Shown here one piece after another: positions 18,346-27,004 of a stretch of DNA of 64,000 bases (positions are counted from its first letter, which is position 1; each line of letters begins with the position of its first letter). The stretch is from JAPLUA01 sp964625855 (GTDB lineage: Bacteria; Verrucomicrobiota; Verrucomicrobiia; Limisphaerales; UBA8199): NCBI GenBank assembly GCA_964625855.1, contig CAZVFC010000008.1:62001-126000 (forward strand), given 5' to 3'. Position numbers and translations under genes: made by a program. A model generated the notes under the pieces. That model was given only the letters and a program-made list of their open reading frames with translations. It searched no databases and was not told where the DNA came from.

Positions 18346-18774
18346 CTAAGGAAGTTGCAGGGCGTGCTCGACAAGCAGCTCCGGCAACCAGTGCAAATGC
18401 CCCTCAACCGGCTGGTCGCAGAAATCCCGGCGCTGGATTTCCCGCCAGATGCGCTCCGCGGCGATCCTTGCCTTGGCCAGCTCGGCGCGCGCGTTTTCGA
18501 TCTGCTCTGGGGTGTCCTGCTTGAAATAACTGAGGAACTCGTCGAGATCCCCAAGGTTGTACTCGTAAACGTAGTCGCGCATCCGCTTCTGGCGCTTGAG
18601 TAATTCGTTCTCCGGGTCCACGGAGGTATCACAGCATACTCTTGCCACCTCCAGAGCATCCAGCGAGGTAGGATCCCGCGGTATCGGCCCAAACTCCTCG
18701 TCGAGAACACGAATGGTGGTTTCCTCGCACCGGCGCCTCCACACCGCCTCGTGCTCATGCGTCCACCCCTTCAT
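18346..18774 (-). CDS. Hypothetical protein, last gene of the radical SAM cassette
   Basis: 142 aa, acidic and mostly helical (WTHEHEAVWRRRCEETTIRV, then NLGDLDEFLSYFKQD, then ENARAELAKARIAAERIWRE). No domain recognised. It begins 18 nt after the previous stop and is the fourth gene of the leftward 21.0-18.3 kb cassette, so it is probably co-expressed with the radical SAM protein. Confidence 0.65.
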   Translation of the reverse strand: MKGWTHEHEAVWRRRCEETTIRVLDEEFGPIPRDPTSLDALEVARVCCDTSVDPENELLKRQKRMRDYVYEYNLGDLDEFLSYFKQDTPEQIENARAELAKARIAAERIWREIQRRDFCDQPVEGHLHWLPELLVEHALQLP

Positions 18775-18792
18775 GATCCGGCTACCAGCTAC

Positions 18793-19437
18793 CTAAGCCT
18801 TCGAGCCATTTGGAGCACGGGAAACCTTCTCTGCGTATGCTATCTGCTGGGGTGTCGCTATCCTCGGGCGGATCAGATAACCATCCGAGACGCACCGGCG
18901 CCAATACGTGCCCAGCTTCGCTGATGGGTAGGTGCCCTTGAACAATACCAAGCCTCCTGCTCGCGCGTGAGCGCGTTCTATCTTCGTCAAAAAGCTCACC
19001 CGCGGGAACGCGCGGCATTTCTCCTCTGCGGTTTTTGAGATGAGGATCTGCTTCAGGTCCGGTGCAGGGGGGCTCGGCTTCTGCTCCTTCGGGCGCGGAG
19101 CGCGCTTTACATCGCAGACCACGAACGTCCTTTTGCGCCGTATCGCATTGCAGTAGCCAAATATGCCCCCGAGAATAGAAGGCCAAGCGTCCGAACTGCT
19201 GGGCATGGATGGATGGTAGACGAGCCGCTCCGCAGCCGCCGCGGCGGTCCTGAGCTCCGCTTCCGACGCCATGCGCTCGTCCTCTGTAAGCTGCCTGTCC
19301 CCGGGCTGACGCATGTTGGCCAAAAAGCCGCTGACGAACTGCCGCTGGAAGTGCTCCAGCTCTTCGGTGCTCGGCGTGCGGGTTGGCAGCCGGTCGGCTT
19401 TGGTCTTCCGTGGGGCTTTCGTAACGCGTTCTTTCAT
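18793..19437 (-). CDS. Hypothetical basic protein of the radical SAM cassette
   Basis: 214 aa from ATG 19437, 17 nt after the radical SAM stop. The N-terminus is Lys/Arg-rich (MKERVTKAPRKTKADRLPTR). The C-terminal half (FLTKIERAHARAGGLVLFKG, then LGTYWRRCVSDGYLIRPRIA) could hold a winged-helix-like fold, but I cannot assign it. A longer frame to 19536 would overlap the upstream gene by more than 80 nt and is not favoured. Confidence 0.6.
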   Translation of the reverse strand: MKERVTKAPRKTKADRLPTRTPSTEELEHFQRQFVSGFLANMRQPGDRQLTEDERMASEAELRTAAAAAERLVYHPSMPSSSDAWPSILGGIFGYCNAIRRKRTFVVCDVKRAPRPKEQKPSPPAPDLKQILISKTAEEKCRAFPRVSFLTKIERAHARAGGLVLFKGTYPSAKLGTYWRRCVSDGYLIRPRIATPQQIAYAEKVSRAPNGSKA

Positions 19438-19454
19438 TGTTCGATCCGCTGTTT

Positions 19455-20285
19455 TCAGTTCGATTGGTTGCTGTCGCCCGTCGGCGCCGGCCGCCAGTGG
19501 TACTTCTTCAGGACCTCCTTTATGCTGTCTTTCCACCTGATCTTGGGATGGTGTTTCAGCTCCGCCACCAGCTTCAGGATTTCATCGTCGGCCTGCTGGG
19601 CTTTCACGAGGTCCAGTCGTTGCTCGAATCCTGGCACATGCGAGTTCCACTTCTGAATCACGCGCTGCATCTTGCCCAGCCAAATCGTGCCACTGACATG
19701 TTCTTCAACCGCCCTCACCACATCGACCGCCTCCCGGCGACCAGACAGCATCGGCTCAACGCTCACACTAGTTTGCCAGCCGCGCTTGTGGGCGTAGCGG
19801 AGCGCCTGAATCCTCTCCTTGGGGCAGGGGGCGTTGGGCTCCCAAAAGGCGCAGAGTTCTCGATCGATGGATGTGATGGTAAACCTGAACTGGATGCTGT
19901 CACGAAGGGCCACCAACTCCCGGCACAGCACCCGGATCACTTCCAGTTGCGGCTTGCTAACTATCAGCACCTGGTTGCCGGCGGCGATGAGGTTCCTGAT
20001 CGTTCGTAGCGCGTGCGGCAGGTGGCGTGGCACGATGTCATGGGAGCTCGGGAACATGCCGACCCCCTTGTAGCCGATTTCCTTGCCGTATCTGCGGCGG
20101 TTCGGATTCAGCCTCTCGCGCTTCCAGCCTCCCGGGACGCGCACCTCGGGTCTCGTCCGGCCGGCCAGCCGCCACGCGTAGCAATAAAGACACCCCCGGC
20201 GACATCCACGGAGTATGTTGTAACTGAAGTCACTCCATTCCTCGGTTCCCTTACCTTCACGTCTACTGTTGAACGTTCGGATCAT
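19455..20285 (-). CDS. Radical SAM protein (SPL/DUF5131-like)
   Basis: 276 aa. The cluster motif C-x3-C-x2-C is at about 28-35 (NILRGCRRGCLYCYAWRLAG). Barrel strands follow: MFPSSHDIVP, AAGNQVLIVSKPQ, QFRFTITSIDREL and SVSVEPMLSG, in the order seen in spore-photoproduct-lyase-like and Gp37/Gp68 (DUF5131) proteins. Those families often accompany phage or defence genes; their substrates are mostly unknown. It is second in a four-gene cassette, between a 236-aa and a 214-aa unknown. Confidence 0.82.
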   Translation of the reverse strand: MIRTFNSRREGKGTEEWSDFSYNILRGCRRGCLYCYAWRLAGRTRPEVRVPGGWKRERLNPNRRRYGKEIGYKGVGMFPSSHDIVPRHLPHALRTIRNLIAAGNQVLIVSKPQLEVIRVLCRELVALRDSIQFRFTITSIDRELCAFWEPNAPCPKERIQALRYAHKRGWQTSVSVEPMLSGRREAVDVVRAVEEHVSGTIWLGKMQRVIQKWNSHVPGFEQRLDLVKAQQADDEILKLVAELKHHPKIRWKDSIKEVLKKYHWRPAPTGDSNQSN

Positions 20286-20316
20286 GGAGAGGTTAGTCCA
20301 CAGGCGTGAGTGATGC

Positions 20317-21027
20317 TCAGCGGCGGACGCGACCGCCGCGGGACCTTTCCTTAACCTTCACCCTCACGCGCGGGCCGCTCGATTTTGGGTCCAAGATCGT
20401 CTCCACGATGTCCTCTTCGGACAGATGCTCCAGACCGGACTTGTCCAGGCTGAGGTGATTGCGGTGGTGGCCGTCGGACATGTTCAGGAGGTCTTCATTG
20501 GAGTACTGGTTTCTGAATGCCTTCTCGGCCTCGGCGGGGTATCCCTTGACGGCCGCGCCTCTCTTCTCGACGACGAAGTCGAGCTTCTCGTCGAGTCTGA
20601 GGTCGCAGAATGTGATGTATTCTCGCATTTCGTTCCCCACGACCAAGAACAGGTGCCAGTGGTCCTGGTCAACCAGGCGGCGCCAGGACGCCAGGGCTTT
20701 CTCGTCGTGCGGGTGGAAGCATTTGAGGAATGAGGCAGCAGCGGTATCCGGATCATCCTCCTCAGAGGCCCAGAAGAGGAACCAGGCGACCGGGCCGAAA
20801 AAGGTAAAGTGGACGCCGGATCTGCTATTGAGCTGGAACGATCGGAGCTGCCAGAGCCTCTCTATGCTCGGCGCCTGATCGCGGAGGACGAAAACCATCT
20901 CTTCCCCAGCCTCCGCGTCGATGGTCGCCGGCACGATGAAGAAGCCGTCCTCAGGGCCGACGAGGTCGCCGAGATCGGGTAAGGTGGGCTTGACCGATTC
21001 GCGATGCGTATGCGTAGGCGTCTTCAT
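20317..21027 (-). CDS. Hypothetical protein, first gene of the radical SAM cassette
   Basis: 236 aa from ATG 21027. Visible segments are GFFIVPATIDAEAGEEMVFV, HFTFFGPVAWFLFWASEEDD and HWHLFLVVGNEMREYITFCD, then an acidic stretch and a basic tail (VKVKERSRGGRVRR). No family is recognised. The longer frame to 21237 reads through the dispersed repeat and is not coding there. The stop is 31 nt before the radical SAM start. Confidence 0.65.
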   Translation of the reverse strand: MKTPTHTHRESVKPTLPDLGDLVGPEDGFFIVPATIDAEAGEEMVFVLRDQAPSIERLWQLRSFQLNSRSGVHFTFFGPVAWFLFWASEEDDPDTAAASFLKCFHPHDEKALASWRRLVDQDHWHLFLVVGNEMREYITFCDLRLDEKLDFVVEKRGAAVKGYPAEAEKAFRNQYSNEDLLNMSDGHHRNHLSLDKSGLEHLSEEDIVETILDPKSSGPRVRVKVKERSRGGRVRR

Positions 21028-21084
21028 AGATAGTTCTGGTGCCTTCCGCTCAGTTGATTTGAAGATTCGGACCAAGGCACCGAC

Positions 21085-21203
21085 ACGAGAACGCAACCAC
21101 GAATCGTACCAAGGCGCGCGAAGGCGAAGAGAATTCTGCCAGGTAGGCGTTTCGGCCGCGGAAAGCAACAGCAGGATGTGGCGCGCCCTCCAACGAGCGC
21201 AGG
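21085..21203. repeat. Dispersed repeat, copy 2
   Basis: Second copy of the roughly 118-bp repeat at 13170-13286, same orientation, about 80% alike by eye. It lies just upstream of the radical SAM cassette start, so it may include or border that promoter. Confidence 0.75.
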
Positions 21204-22296
21204 CATGCAGGATCGCCAGTGTCCCAAAACGGTACACCTCAACAACGACCCAGGGTGGAAGGCGGCCGGAGAGAAGCCGGATAAGGTTGCCAGGGGTGCC
21301 TTCGCCAAGGCCGAGTACACCGGGGAAGCCGCATCCCTAACTTCCGTCGACGAGGGTGATGCGAGCCTTCGGTTAGGCCATCTCGGGCACTGCCAAGATC
21401 GGGGCAGGCGCGGGTGCTGGCTTGGCTGGGGCGGGTGCCTTGGGGGCGCCGTGGAGCCGAAACTCTTCGTTCACAAGCTATCGCAGATGCGCCTCCTGCC
21501 TTGGCACCCGGTACGCGCGAGAAACTCAGATGCCGATGATGAGGCTTCTGACGGCGACGTTCGAACCGAGGGCCATGGTGACCGGACCTGGGATTACGAA
21601 GCCCCCGTTCCAGCCGCTGGTTCCCTCCCACGGTGGCATCCCTCAGAGGTATAAGGAGTGGATCGGCCGGACGCTCACTTACTGCCTGAAGGACCAGTGC
21701 GAGTATGCGTCCCGCGACAGGGTCAAGCAGTTCCCCGAACTTCAGCAGGTCTGGGGCATGTACCTCTGCCCCGTGCTGGGGGACCGCCCGTGCCCAGAGA
21801 ACTTTTCGATCAAGTACCTTGTTGAGTACGGCTCGGCCGAATGCGCACGGTCTCCGATAGAGGTTCGCGTCCGACCCTCGCCTGCACCACAGAAATCCCG
21901 GCATTCTGGAACCTCAGATGCCAGTCCCCGCAACGCGGAGCTCGAACGCAAACGTGGAGGACCGTTGACCAGAAGATTAAAACCTATGAAAATCGCCCTT
22001 GATTGTAAGAGCGATGTTTACCGTTTTCCAAACGGGCGGGGGCCCGGCCGCCTGCGGACAGGATTTCCCAGGGAAACCCGTCCAACTGATTTCAGCCGTT
22101 CCGGCATTCCTCGCTGGAGGAATGGGAAGTGCAGATCGCTAGCAAGATCATCGCCGTCAATCTGATCCCAAGCCTTCAAGGCCACCCAGGGCCAACCCGC
22201 TACGCGAAAAACCGGCCAAAACAAGTCATATGTCAACGAAGCGGAAAGCGACAGTGAAATTGTCAGAACATAGAGGCAGGCAGGAGAGGCAGGATT
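21204..22296. other. Long stretch without a supported gene
   Basis: A rightward frame of 247 codons (21422-22165) contains one protein-like stretch (YKEWIGRTLTYCLKDQCEYA, then FPELQQVWGMYLCPVLGDRP) between low-quality ends. It may be a decayed gene. A long leftward frame from 22605 mainly mirrors the next gene. Nothing else is recognised. Confidence 0.4.
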
Positions 22297-23049
22297 GTGA
22301 ACTCGACACAGGACACCGCACCAGCTAAACTCTCCCCAGAAGCAATGCTGTCTGATCAGACCATAGCAGAACGCCTGCTGGCAGAGTGTTTGGATGCTGG
22401 GCACAAGCCTGGAAAGGTGCAGTTCACCAAGTACCTGTATCAGCTGGATTATTGCCATTGGCGCTTCACCGGAAAGAAGGCTACCGACATGCCGTGGAAG
22501 TTCTATCATTACGGCCCTTGGTGTGACGAGGCTGAAGCATGCATGGCAGGGCTGGCTCGGCAATACGGCTTTGGCTGGCGGGAAGAGGAGTCGGCTCTCA
22601 TCCACTCAGTCGCGGTTGCAAAGCCAGAGGTCGGCGTTTTGATCGCTGGGCTGATCAGCAGAATTGTGGACCTGTTCAAGGACAAGGATCTCAACACCCT
22701 GCTCAATACGACCTACTTTGACACCGAACCCATGCTGCGGGCCAACCGCGGCGACCTCCTGGATTTCAGCGCCGTCCCCGTGACAAAGTCTTTTCCCCAA
22801 TACTACCCTTCACCGACAAACGTAAGACCCTTCCAGATTCCCGCCGCGCGACTGAAGAAGATGGAGGAGTTTAGGGCAAAGTGGCCCCGACTCAAAGCCA
22901 AGGCGATGGAACGCATGGCCTTGCGAAACACGCCCGAGTATTTGGAGGCGATGGATCTGCTCAGCAAGGAATTGGGCACCGATGAGGTTATCCCGGGAAT
23001 CAAGCTGAGAATCACGCCGGCAGCCGCCGAGGGGTTGCGCAGTGCCTGA
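22297..23049 (+). CDS. SocA/Panacea (DUF4065)-like protein
   Basis: 250 aa from a GTG with GGAGAGG upstream. The N-terminal half has the order typical of SocA/Panacea antitoxin domains: QFTKYLYQLDYCHWRFTGKK followed by PWKFYHYGPWCDEAEACMAG. That matches the 'yLlD......g.....w.yGP' pattern. The C-terminal half is charged and unassigned. Panacea proteins neutralise varied adjacent toxins. The next gene overlaps it by 8 nt, which fits a two-gene toxin-antitoxin or abortive unit; which partner is toxic is not known. Confidence 0.6.
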   Translation: MNSTQDTAPAKLSPEAMLSDQTIAERLLAECLDAGHKPGKVQFTKYLYQLDYCHWRFTGKKATDMPWKFYHYGPWCDEAEACMAGLARQYGFGWREEESALIHSVAVAKPEVGVLIAGLISRIVDLFKDKDLNTLLNTTYFDTEPMLRANRGDLLDFSAVPVTKSFPQYYPSPTNVRPFQIPAARLKKMEEFRAKWPRLKAKAMERMALRNTPEYLEAMDLLSKELGTDEVIPGIKLRITPAAAEGLRSA

Positions 23050-23740
23050 TCCCAATTTTTACGTCCAGCTTCCACCAAAGGAGCGTGGCAGGCACGTAAT
23101 TGGGCAGATATTCTGGATACCGGCCCTTGTCGCCCTGCAGGATCTCTTTGTGGTCAGACTCGGGAAATGGGATAAAACCCAGCCGATATTCGCTGGTGAC
23201 TTCGAGCTGCAACGCTGCACTCTACGCAATGTGGGCAAGAACTCGGAGCTCTATCACCACATGCCCATCCCCGAGCTCAAGCTAAAAAGCAGCGAGGAGC
23301 TCGTGGTCAAAAAGGTCAAGCGGAGACCCGGCCTGCTTGTCCTTCGGGAGGGCACCAGCCCCCGCCGGTTAGCGAACTTCATCATGGGGCGCGGGGATAA
23401 ACCCAATCCAACGGAACATTTGTTCGCCCCAATCATCTCCCTTACGAAAGAGGCCAGCACCGGAGAGGATTACCCTCAAAAGTTCATAGATCGGGTCCGC
23501 GAGGGGCACCATCCCGAATTCATCCACCTCCCTCCCGATGGAGTCGTTTTACGGAACGAATCGATGGCCGTTCTGTCTGAGTTGCAACCGCACAGCATTC
23601 GAGTGGTCGAAGAAACCCAGCTCCAGGTCGATCCCACCTATTTTGGAGTTGCTCTTCAAGAGTTCATCGAGGATTTGCACGGCCAGCTCGAAGGGCGCCT
23701 GGTGGATGGCGGCGGTTCCAGGGACCTGGCACCGAACTGA
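23042..23740 (+). CDS. Hypothetical partner of the SocA/Panacea-like protein
   Basis: 232 aa, start overlapping the previous stop by 8 nt, so translation is probably coupled. Visible segments are GQIFWIPALVALQDLFVVRL, FELQRCTLRNVGKNSELYHH and MPIPELKLKSSEELVVKKVK. There is no recognisable catalytic motif. By position it is the candidate toxin or effector of the module. Confidence 0.6.
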   Translation: MPDPNFYVQLPPKERGRHVIGQIFWIPALVALQDLFVVRLGKWDKTQPIFAGDFELQRCTLRNVGKNSELYHHMPIPELKLKSSEELVVKKVKRRPGLLVLREGTSPRRLANFIMGRGDKPNPTEHLFAPIISLTKEASTGEDYPQKFIDRVREGHHPEFIHLPPDGVVLRNESMAVLSELQPHSIRVVEETQLQVDPTYFGVALQEFIEDLHGQLEGRLVDGGGSRDLAPN

Positions 23741-23937
23741 GGTCGAAGGGTCCTTCGTTGTCGACGTGCGGCGAGGGGGTCAAGGCAGCGGGCCGGTGCA
23801 TGTGTCGCCCATCAACGCCGAGGCATCTCAGGCGCAGGTGTTCCGACAGGACGGAGGAATGTGGTCGGAACCGCAGCTCCACATGGCCCCCGATGGCCAA
23901 GCAGTCAACCATCCGCACCCAATATGGAGACACTTAA

Positions 23938-24113
23938 TTCCGGATCGAGTGGTTCCTCGGGCACTGCACCGACCACCGAAAACTCAGCAAGCATACACTT
24001 AAGGCTTACCGTTACGATCTCGAGCACTTCCGGGACTTTGTTTCGCCGCCGCCAGCAGAAGCCGCGATCTCATCGGCCGAACGGAGTGTCATGCAACAAT
24101 GGATGGGGGCATG
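23938..24113 (+). pseudogene. Tyrosine recombinase N-terminal fragment
   Basis: A hand-read frame without a start codon gives IEWFLGHCTDHRKLSKHTLK, then AYRYDLEHFRDFV. This is the core-binding (SAM-like) domain opening of a phage-type integrase ('l....lS..Tl..Y..dl..F'). It ends at a stop after MQQWMGA. No catalytic domain follows. It is a leftover of an earlier integration. Confidence 0.75.
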
Positions 24114-24393
24114 AACGGAGCAAAGCCCCGCTCTGTCCGTAGGCGTCTGTCGACAGTAAACGGGCACCGCTTCGCTCGGCCCCAACCCGGCGGCCACTGT
24201 GCCCCACATGATGTCGCCGGAGTTTTTACGTTCGCTCGAGCCATCGTTCCAGAGTAAGCGGCACGCCAGGCGCCGCTACCTGAAAGCGGCCAACTGGAGC
24301 TAAAGCCGGCACCAAACCTGAGGCACAACTGGCTGGAACTCCACCAAACATATTTGCGACAACTCGAGCAAGACAGCCACAGAAACAGTCAAC
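24114..24393. other. Intergenic stretch
   Basis: Contains no credible gene; it is probably residual DNA from the integrase remnant. The HEPN gene that follows has no clear ribosome-binding site. Confidence 0.4.
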
Positions 24394-25113
24394 ATGCCTG
24401 CCATCTTCAATCTCCACAAATGGCCCCGAAACATCCGCAACAAATACTACGGCTATATCATCGAGGCGTTCAGGGATATCGCCGACCAAGATTACGTAGG
24501 CTATCGCTTGTGTGCATTGGGAGGTGCTGGCGCCGCTCCGTGTGAAGCCCTAACTCAGCAATTCGTTGAAAAGTATTTGAAGGCCATTCTGGCGTTCAAT
24601 GGCATTAGCACATTTGGCCACCGTGGAAAACCCATCCATGAAACCAGCATTCTGCTCGAACGAGTTGCTGTTCACCTGCCGAACTTGTGGCGAGCGATGC
24701 AGCTCACGAAGGATGAGATAGCATTTGTCGAAGGCTTACACAATGAAGCGCGTTATGTGGCCAAGGAAGTATGCACGACTGCCGAAGCGCATTTGAAAAT
24801 GGCCGATCAAGTAGCCCGCAAATTGCGCACAGCCTGCGAAGCGCCGAGAGCTGATGAGGTGTCCGGCTTCAAGCGCGGCGAGGCAAACTGGGCCCGACAA
24901 AAAGGGACCGGTTGGCTGTGGTGGAAGTACAATTGTTGTGATAAGGCCCGTGCCGCCTTGGAACAGCATAATTTACAGCTCGGTGGAACCAGGCTCCCCC
25001 CGCACTTTCCAAGGCTCATCAGATTGCCGAAGAAGCGGTTGCTTGTGCAGCTCCAGGATCTGGGTTCCCCCTATTACGAAGAGGCAAAGAGAATTGTGAA
25101 GGTGGTTTCGTAA
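24394..25113 (+). CDS. HEPN-domain protein
   Basis: 239 aa. The N-terminal half has the HEPN order: an 'aD.DY.g.RlC' helix (FRDIADQDYVGYRLCALGG), then the 'QQ.vEKylKA.L' helix (TQQFVEKYLKAILAFNG), then GHRGKPIHETSILLERVAVH and FVEGLHNEARYVAK. The Rx4-6H ribonuclease motif is not clear, so it may be a non-catalytic or nucleotidyl-target HEPN. The C-terminal 100 residues are basic with a Trp-rich patch (GWLWWKYNCCDKARAALEQH). No MNT-type nucleotidyltransferase partner sits next to it. Confidence 0.7.
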   Translation: MPAIFNLHKWPRNIRNKYYGYIIEAFRDIADQDYVGYRLCALGGAGAAPCEALTQQFVEKYLKAILAFNGISTFGHRGKPIHETSILLERVAVHLPNLWRAMQLTKDEIAFVEGLHNEARYVAKEVCTTAEAHLKMADQVARKLRTACEAPRADEVSGFKRGEANWARQKGTGWLWWKYNCCDKARAALEQHNLQLGGTRLPPHFPRLIRLPKKRLLVQLQDLGSPYYEEAKRIVKVVS

Positions 25114-25277
25114 AACGAGTTGAATCCGCTATAATTGCGAGGTCGACTCGTAACGTCCGGCACCCCGTCAGAGGGGTCAGAGGGAGGGTCTTCCCACTTG
25201 TGAGCTATGTAATTCACCCCCCATCGGCACCCCTCTCGTGCACGCCTAACTGGGCTGGCGGCAAGGTAATCTTCGGG
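25114..25277. other. Intergenic region with an orphan -10 motif
   Basis: TATAAT occurs near 25130 on the + strand without a gene after it. The two membrane-protein genes to the right end here on the opposite strand. Confidence 0.35.
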
Positions 25278-25574
25278 TCAGCCGCCGGGTGGTGCCGGAG
25301 CGGGCGAGTATGGCTTCCACACATCCATGACGTACCAGTCCAGTAGTCGACCCAGCCCTGCGGACTGACCGAACGAGGACTGTGCGAACGAGACCAGCGG
25401 CCAGTAAAACGTCTCATAGATCCATGGTGGTGTGATTCCTTTGGCATCCAGCCGGGCGGCGGGGCCAATGCCCAGAAGGTAAAGGGAAAAGGAGGCCGAT
25501 ATGATGAGCACGAGAATGGACACGCTGGGCCGCTTGCACGGGCTATGCACCTCGATGGAAGGGCCAGGATTCAC
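25278..25574 (-). CDS. Small two-helix membrane protein, tandem paralogue 2
   Basis: 98 aa from a GTG start. The first hydrophobic segment is SILVLIISASFSLYLLGIGP. Then ITPPWIYETFYWPLVSFAQS and LLDWYVMDVWKP complete a layout known from small verrucomicrobial and planctomycetal membrane proteins ('YlLsiGPa......y.Pl..l'). It is 9 nt after its paralogue. Function unknown. Confidence 0.6.
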   Translation of the reverse strand: MNPGPSIEVHSPCKRPSVSILVLIISASFSLYLLGIGPAARLDAKGITPPWIYETFYWPLVSFAQSSFGQSAGLGRLLDWYVMDVWKPYSPAPAPPGG

Positions 25575-25583
25575 CGCACCGGA

Positions 25584-25856
25584 CTAAAGCGTGGTGTAGC
25601 CGGCGGGGAACCCTCCCCACACGACGGCAGTCCACCACAGGTAAAGCTGGGCAACCCAGTCGATCTTGGCCAAGGGAGCCAGGGGCAGGTATATGAGATT
25701 GATGCTTTCGGGCAGATATGCCGGATGGAAGGCGTCATTGGTAGCCCAGGCTACAGGCCCAGTGCTGAGGACGTAGAGCGGCAGGCAAATCGTGATCCAC
25801 AGCGCCACGCGCTGGGTGCGGCGGGAAAAGCAGGGCCTGTCGAGCGACGGTTTCAT
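25584..25856 (-). CDS. Small two-helix membrane protein, tandem paralogue 1
   Basis: 90 aa from ATG 25856 (or 104 aa from 25898). It shows RVALWITICLPLYVLSTGPV, then YLPESINLIYLPLAPLAKID and LYLWWTAVVWGG. It lines up with the downstream gene over its length ('LY.L..GP.A...........I...Y.PL...A'), so the pair arose by duplication. Confidence 0.6.
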   Translation of the reverse strand: MKPSLDRPCFSRRTQRVALWITICLPLYVLSTGPVAWATNDAFHPAYLPESINLIYLPLAPLAKIDWVAQLYLWWTAVVWGGFPAGYTTL

Positions 25857-25894
25857 CCAGCGGGTCCGAGCGTAGCACCGGTGCAGGGCAACGT

Positions 25895-26131
25895 TCAATG
25901 GGGTTCATGTTTTCGCATGCCGACACCAAGACCACCGTGACCTGCGTGAGGCGTCCTCCTCAGCGCGGGCAACACGGTCACTTGTCCGTTCCGTCGCTTC
26001 TCTATCCTCCAGGCGGGCCTCGCATCCGTCAGCGGGCTCAGCTGAATGACGTCGTGCAGGACTGGCAGGTCACGGCAGAACCGCTCGGCCACGGCCTCGT
26101 CTTGAATTTCAGCGCAAACCGAGGTTCTCAA
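25895..26131 (-). CDS. Doubtful small hypothetical protein
   Basis: A 78-codon frame (MRTSVCAEIQDEAVAERFCR, then LPVLHDVIQLSPLTDARPAW) on the same strand as the two membrane proteins and the ImmA/IrrE operon. Its composition is acceptable for a protein up to about residue 55 and poor after that. No domain is seen. Confidence 0.25.
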   Translation of the reverse strand: MRTSVCAEIQDEAVAERFCRDLPVLHDVIQLSPLTDARPAWRIEKRRNGQVTVLPALRRTPHAGHGGLGVGMRKHEPH

Positions 26132-26158
26132 GCCCCTGCAGAATTCCGCAGATGATGT

Positions 26159-27004
26159 TCAATCCCGCACCCCGCGCGCCTTGCGCTCGTAGTGCTCGAT
26201 CATGTCCACCTCGCGGCGCTCGTCATTATCGGCGATCACCAGCAGGGTAAGGATGGAATCGTAATCGTCCATCGCCCAGCTCTCTTCGGTGATGTCGAGC
26301 TGGCGTTCGTGCCAGTTCTGCGAGATCCAAGCCTCCGGTTCAACAGGGCTCGGACCGGCCTCGTCCTTCGGTTCCAGATACTTGGCCAGCGACCCTTCGT
26401 GAAGCGGCATCCCCTTCTCGATGCGCAGACCCGTCCGCTCCCCCTTTTGTTTGGACCAAACCACCTTCCCCCTAGTCGAGAGCACGAGCGCGCACTCGTA
26501 GTGGTTCAGATCCACAAACTTGATCCCCGTGGCCGTCAGGGAGGTGCCGAACGTGCCCGCCAGCTTTTTGACGATCTTCAGGCTGGGGCTGGCGGTCTCG
26601 GCCAGTGGCTTGAACAGGAAGGAGGGCATCAGCAGCTCCGAAGCAAACAGGTTTGCCTCGACCTCGGGGGGACTGCCCTTGTAGTCGCGCATCTGCTCGG
26701 CGGTGCAGGCGAAGATCGGCCCCTGCGACTCCTTCTCGTGCATGAACCAGTGGCCCAGTTCATGCGCGACCGCGAAGCGCTTGCGGCCCTCCTCCCGTAT
26801 GCCGGCCTTCGTCCGGATAAGCCCCTGCTTGCCCTTGCGCACCAACCGCGCCAGGCATCCAGTCAGCGGGGCCTCGATGCACAGGATACCCCGGTCCATT
26901 GCGATGTCTTCGACCGGGGTCTGGCCGGCCTTGTTGATGCAGTAGTCCTGGGTCAGCCGCCAGGCGAGGCCCTCAGCTCGGATTTTGTTTATCTCCCTCG
27001 CCAT
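26159..27004 (-). CDS. ImmA/IrrE-family zinc metallopeptidase
   Basis: 281 aa. The zinc motif is FAVAHELGHWFMHE (His81, Glu82, His85), and the third ligand region is EVEANLFASELLMPSFLF, the classic ImmA/IrrE pattern. These peptidases cleave phage or stress repressors when activated. The C-terminal third is acidic with no DNA-binding motif. The gene overlaps its upstream neighbour by 32 nt and is the last of three leftward genes that face away from CBASS. That layout suggests it cleaves a protein of the same module, as CapP does to CapH in other CBASS loci. Confidence 0.88.
   Translation of the reverse strand: MAREINKIRAEGLAWRLTQDYCINKAGQTPVEDIAMDRGILCIEAPLTGCLARLVRKGKQGLIRTKAGIREEGRKRFAVAHELGHWFMHEKESQGPIFACTAEQMRDYKGSPPEVEANLFASELLMPSFLFKPLAETASPSLKIVKKLAGTFGTSLTATGIKFVDLNHYECALVLSTRGKVVWSKQKGERTGLRIEKGMPLHEGSLAKYLEPKDEAGPSPVEPEAWISQNWHERQLDITEESWAMDDYDSILTLLVIADNDERREVDMIEHYERKARGVRD

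Noticed and set aside
22018..22605. Leftward frame of 195 codons with hydrophobic stretches
   Set aside because: More than half mirrors the Panacea-like gene on the other strand, which has a ribosome-binding site and conserved motifs.
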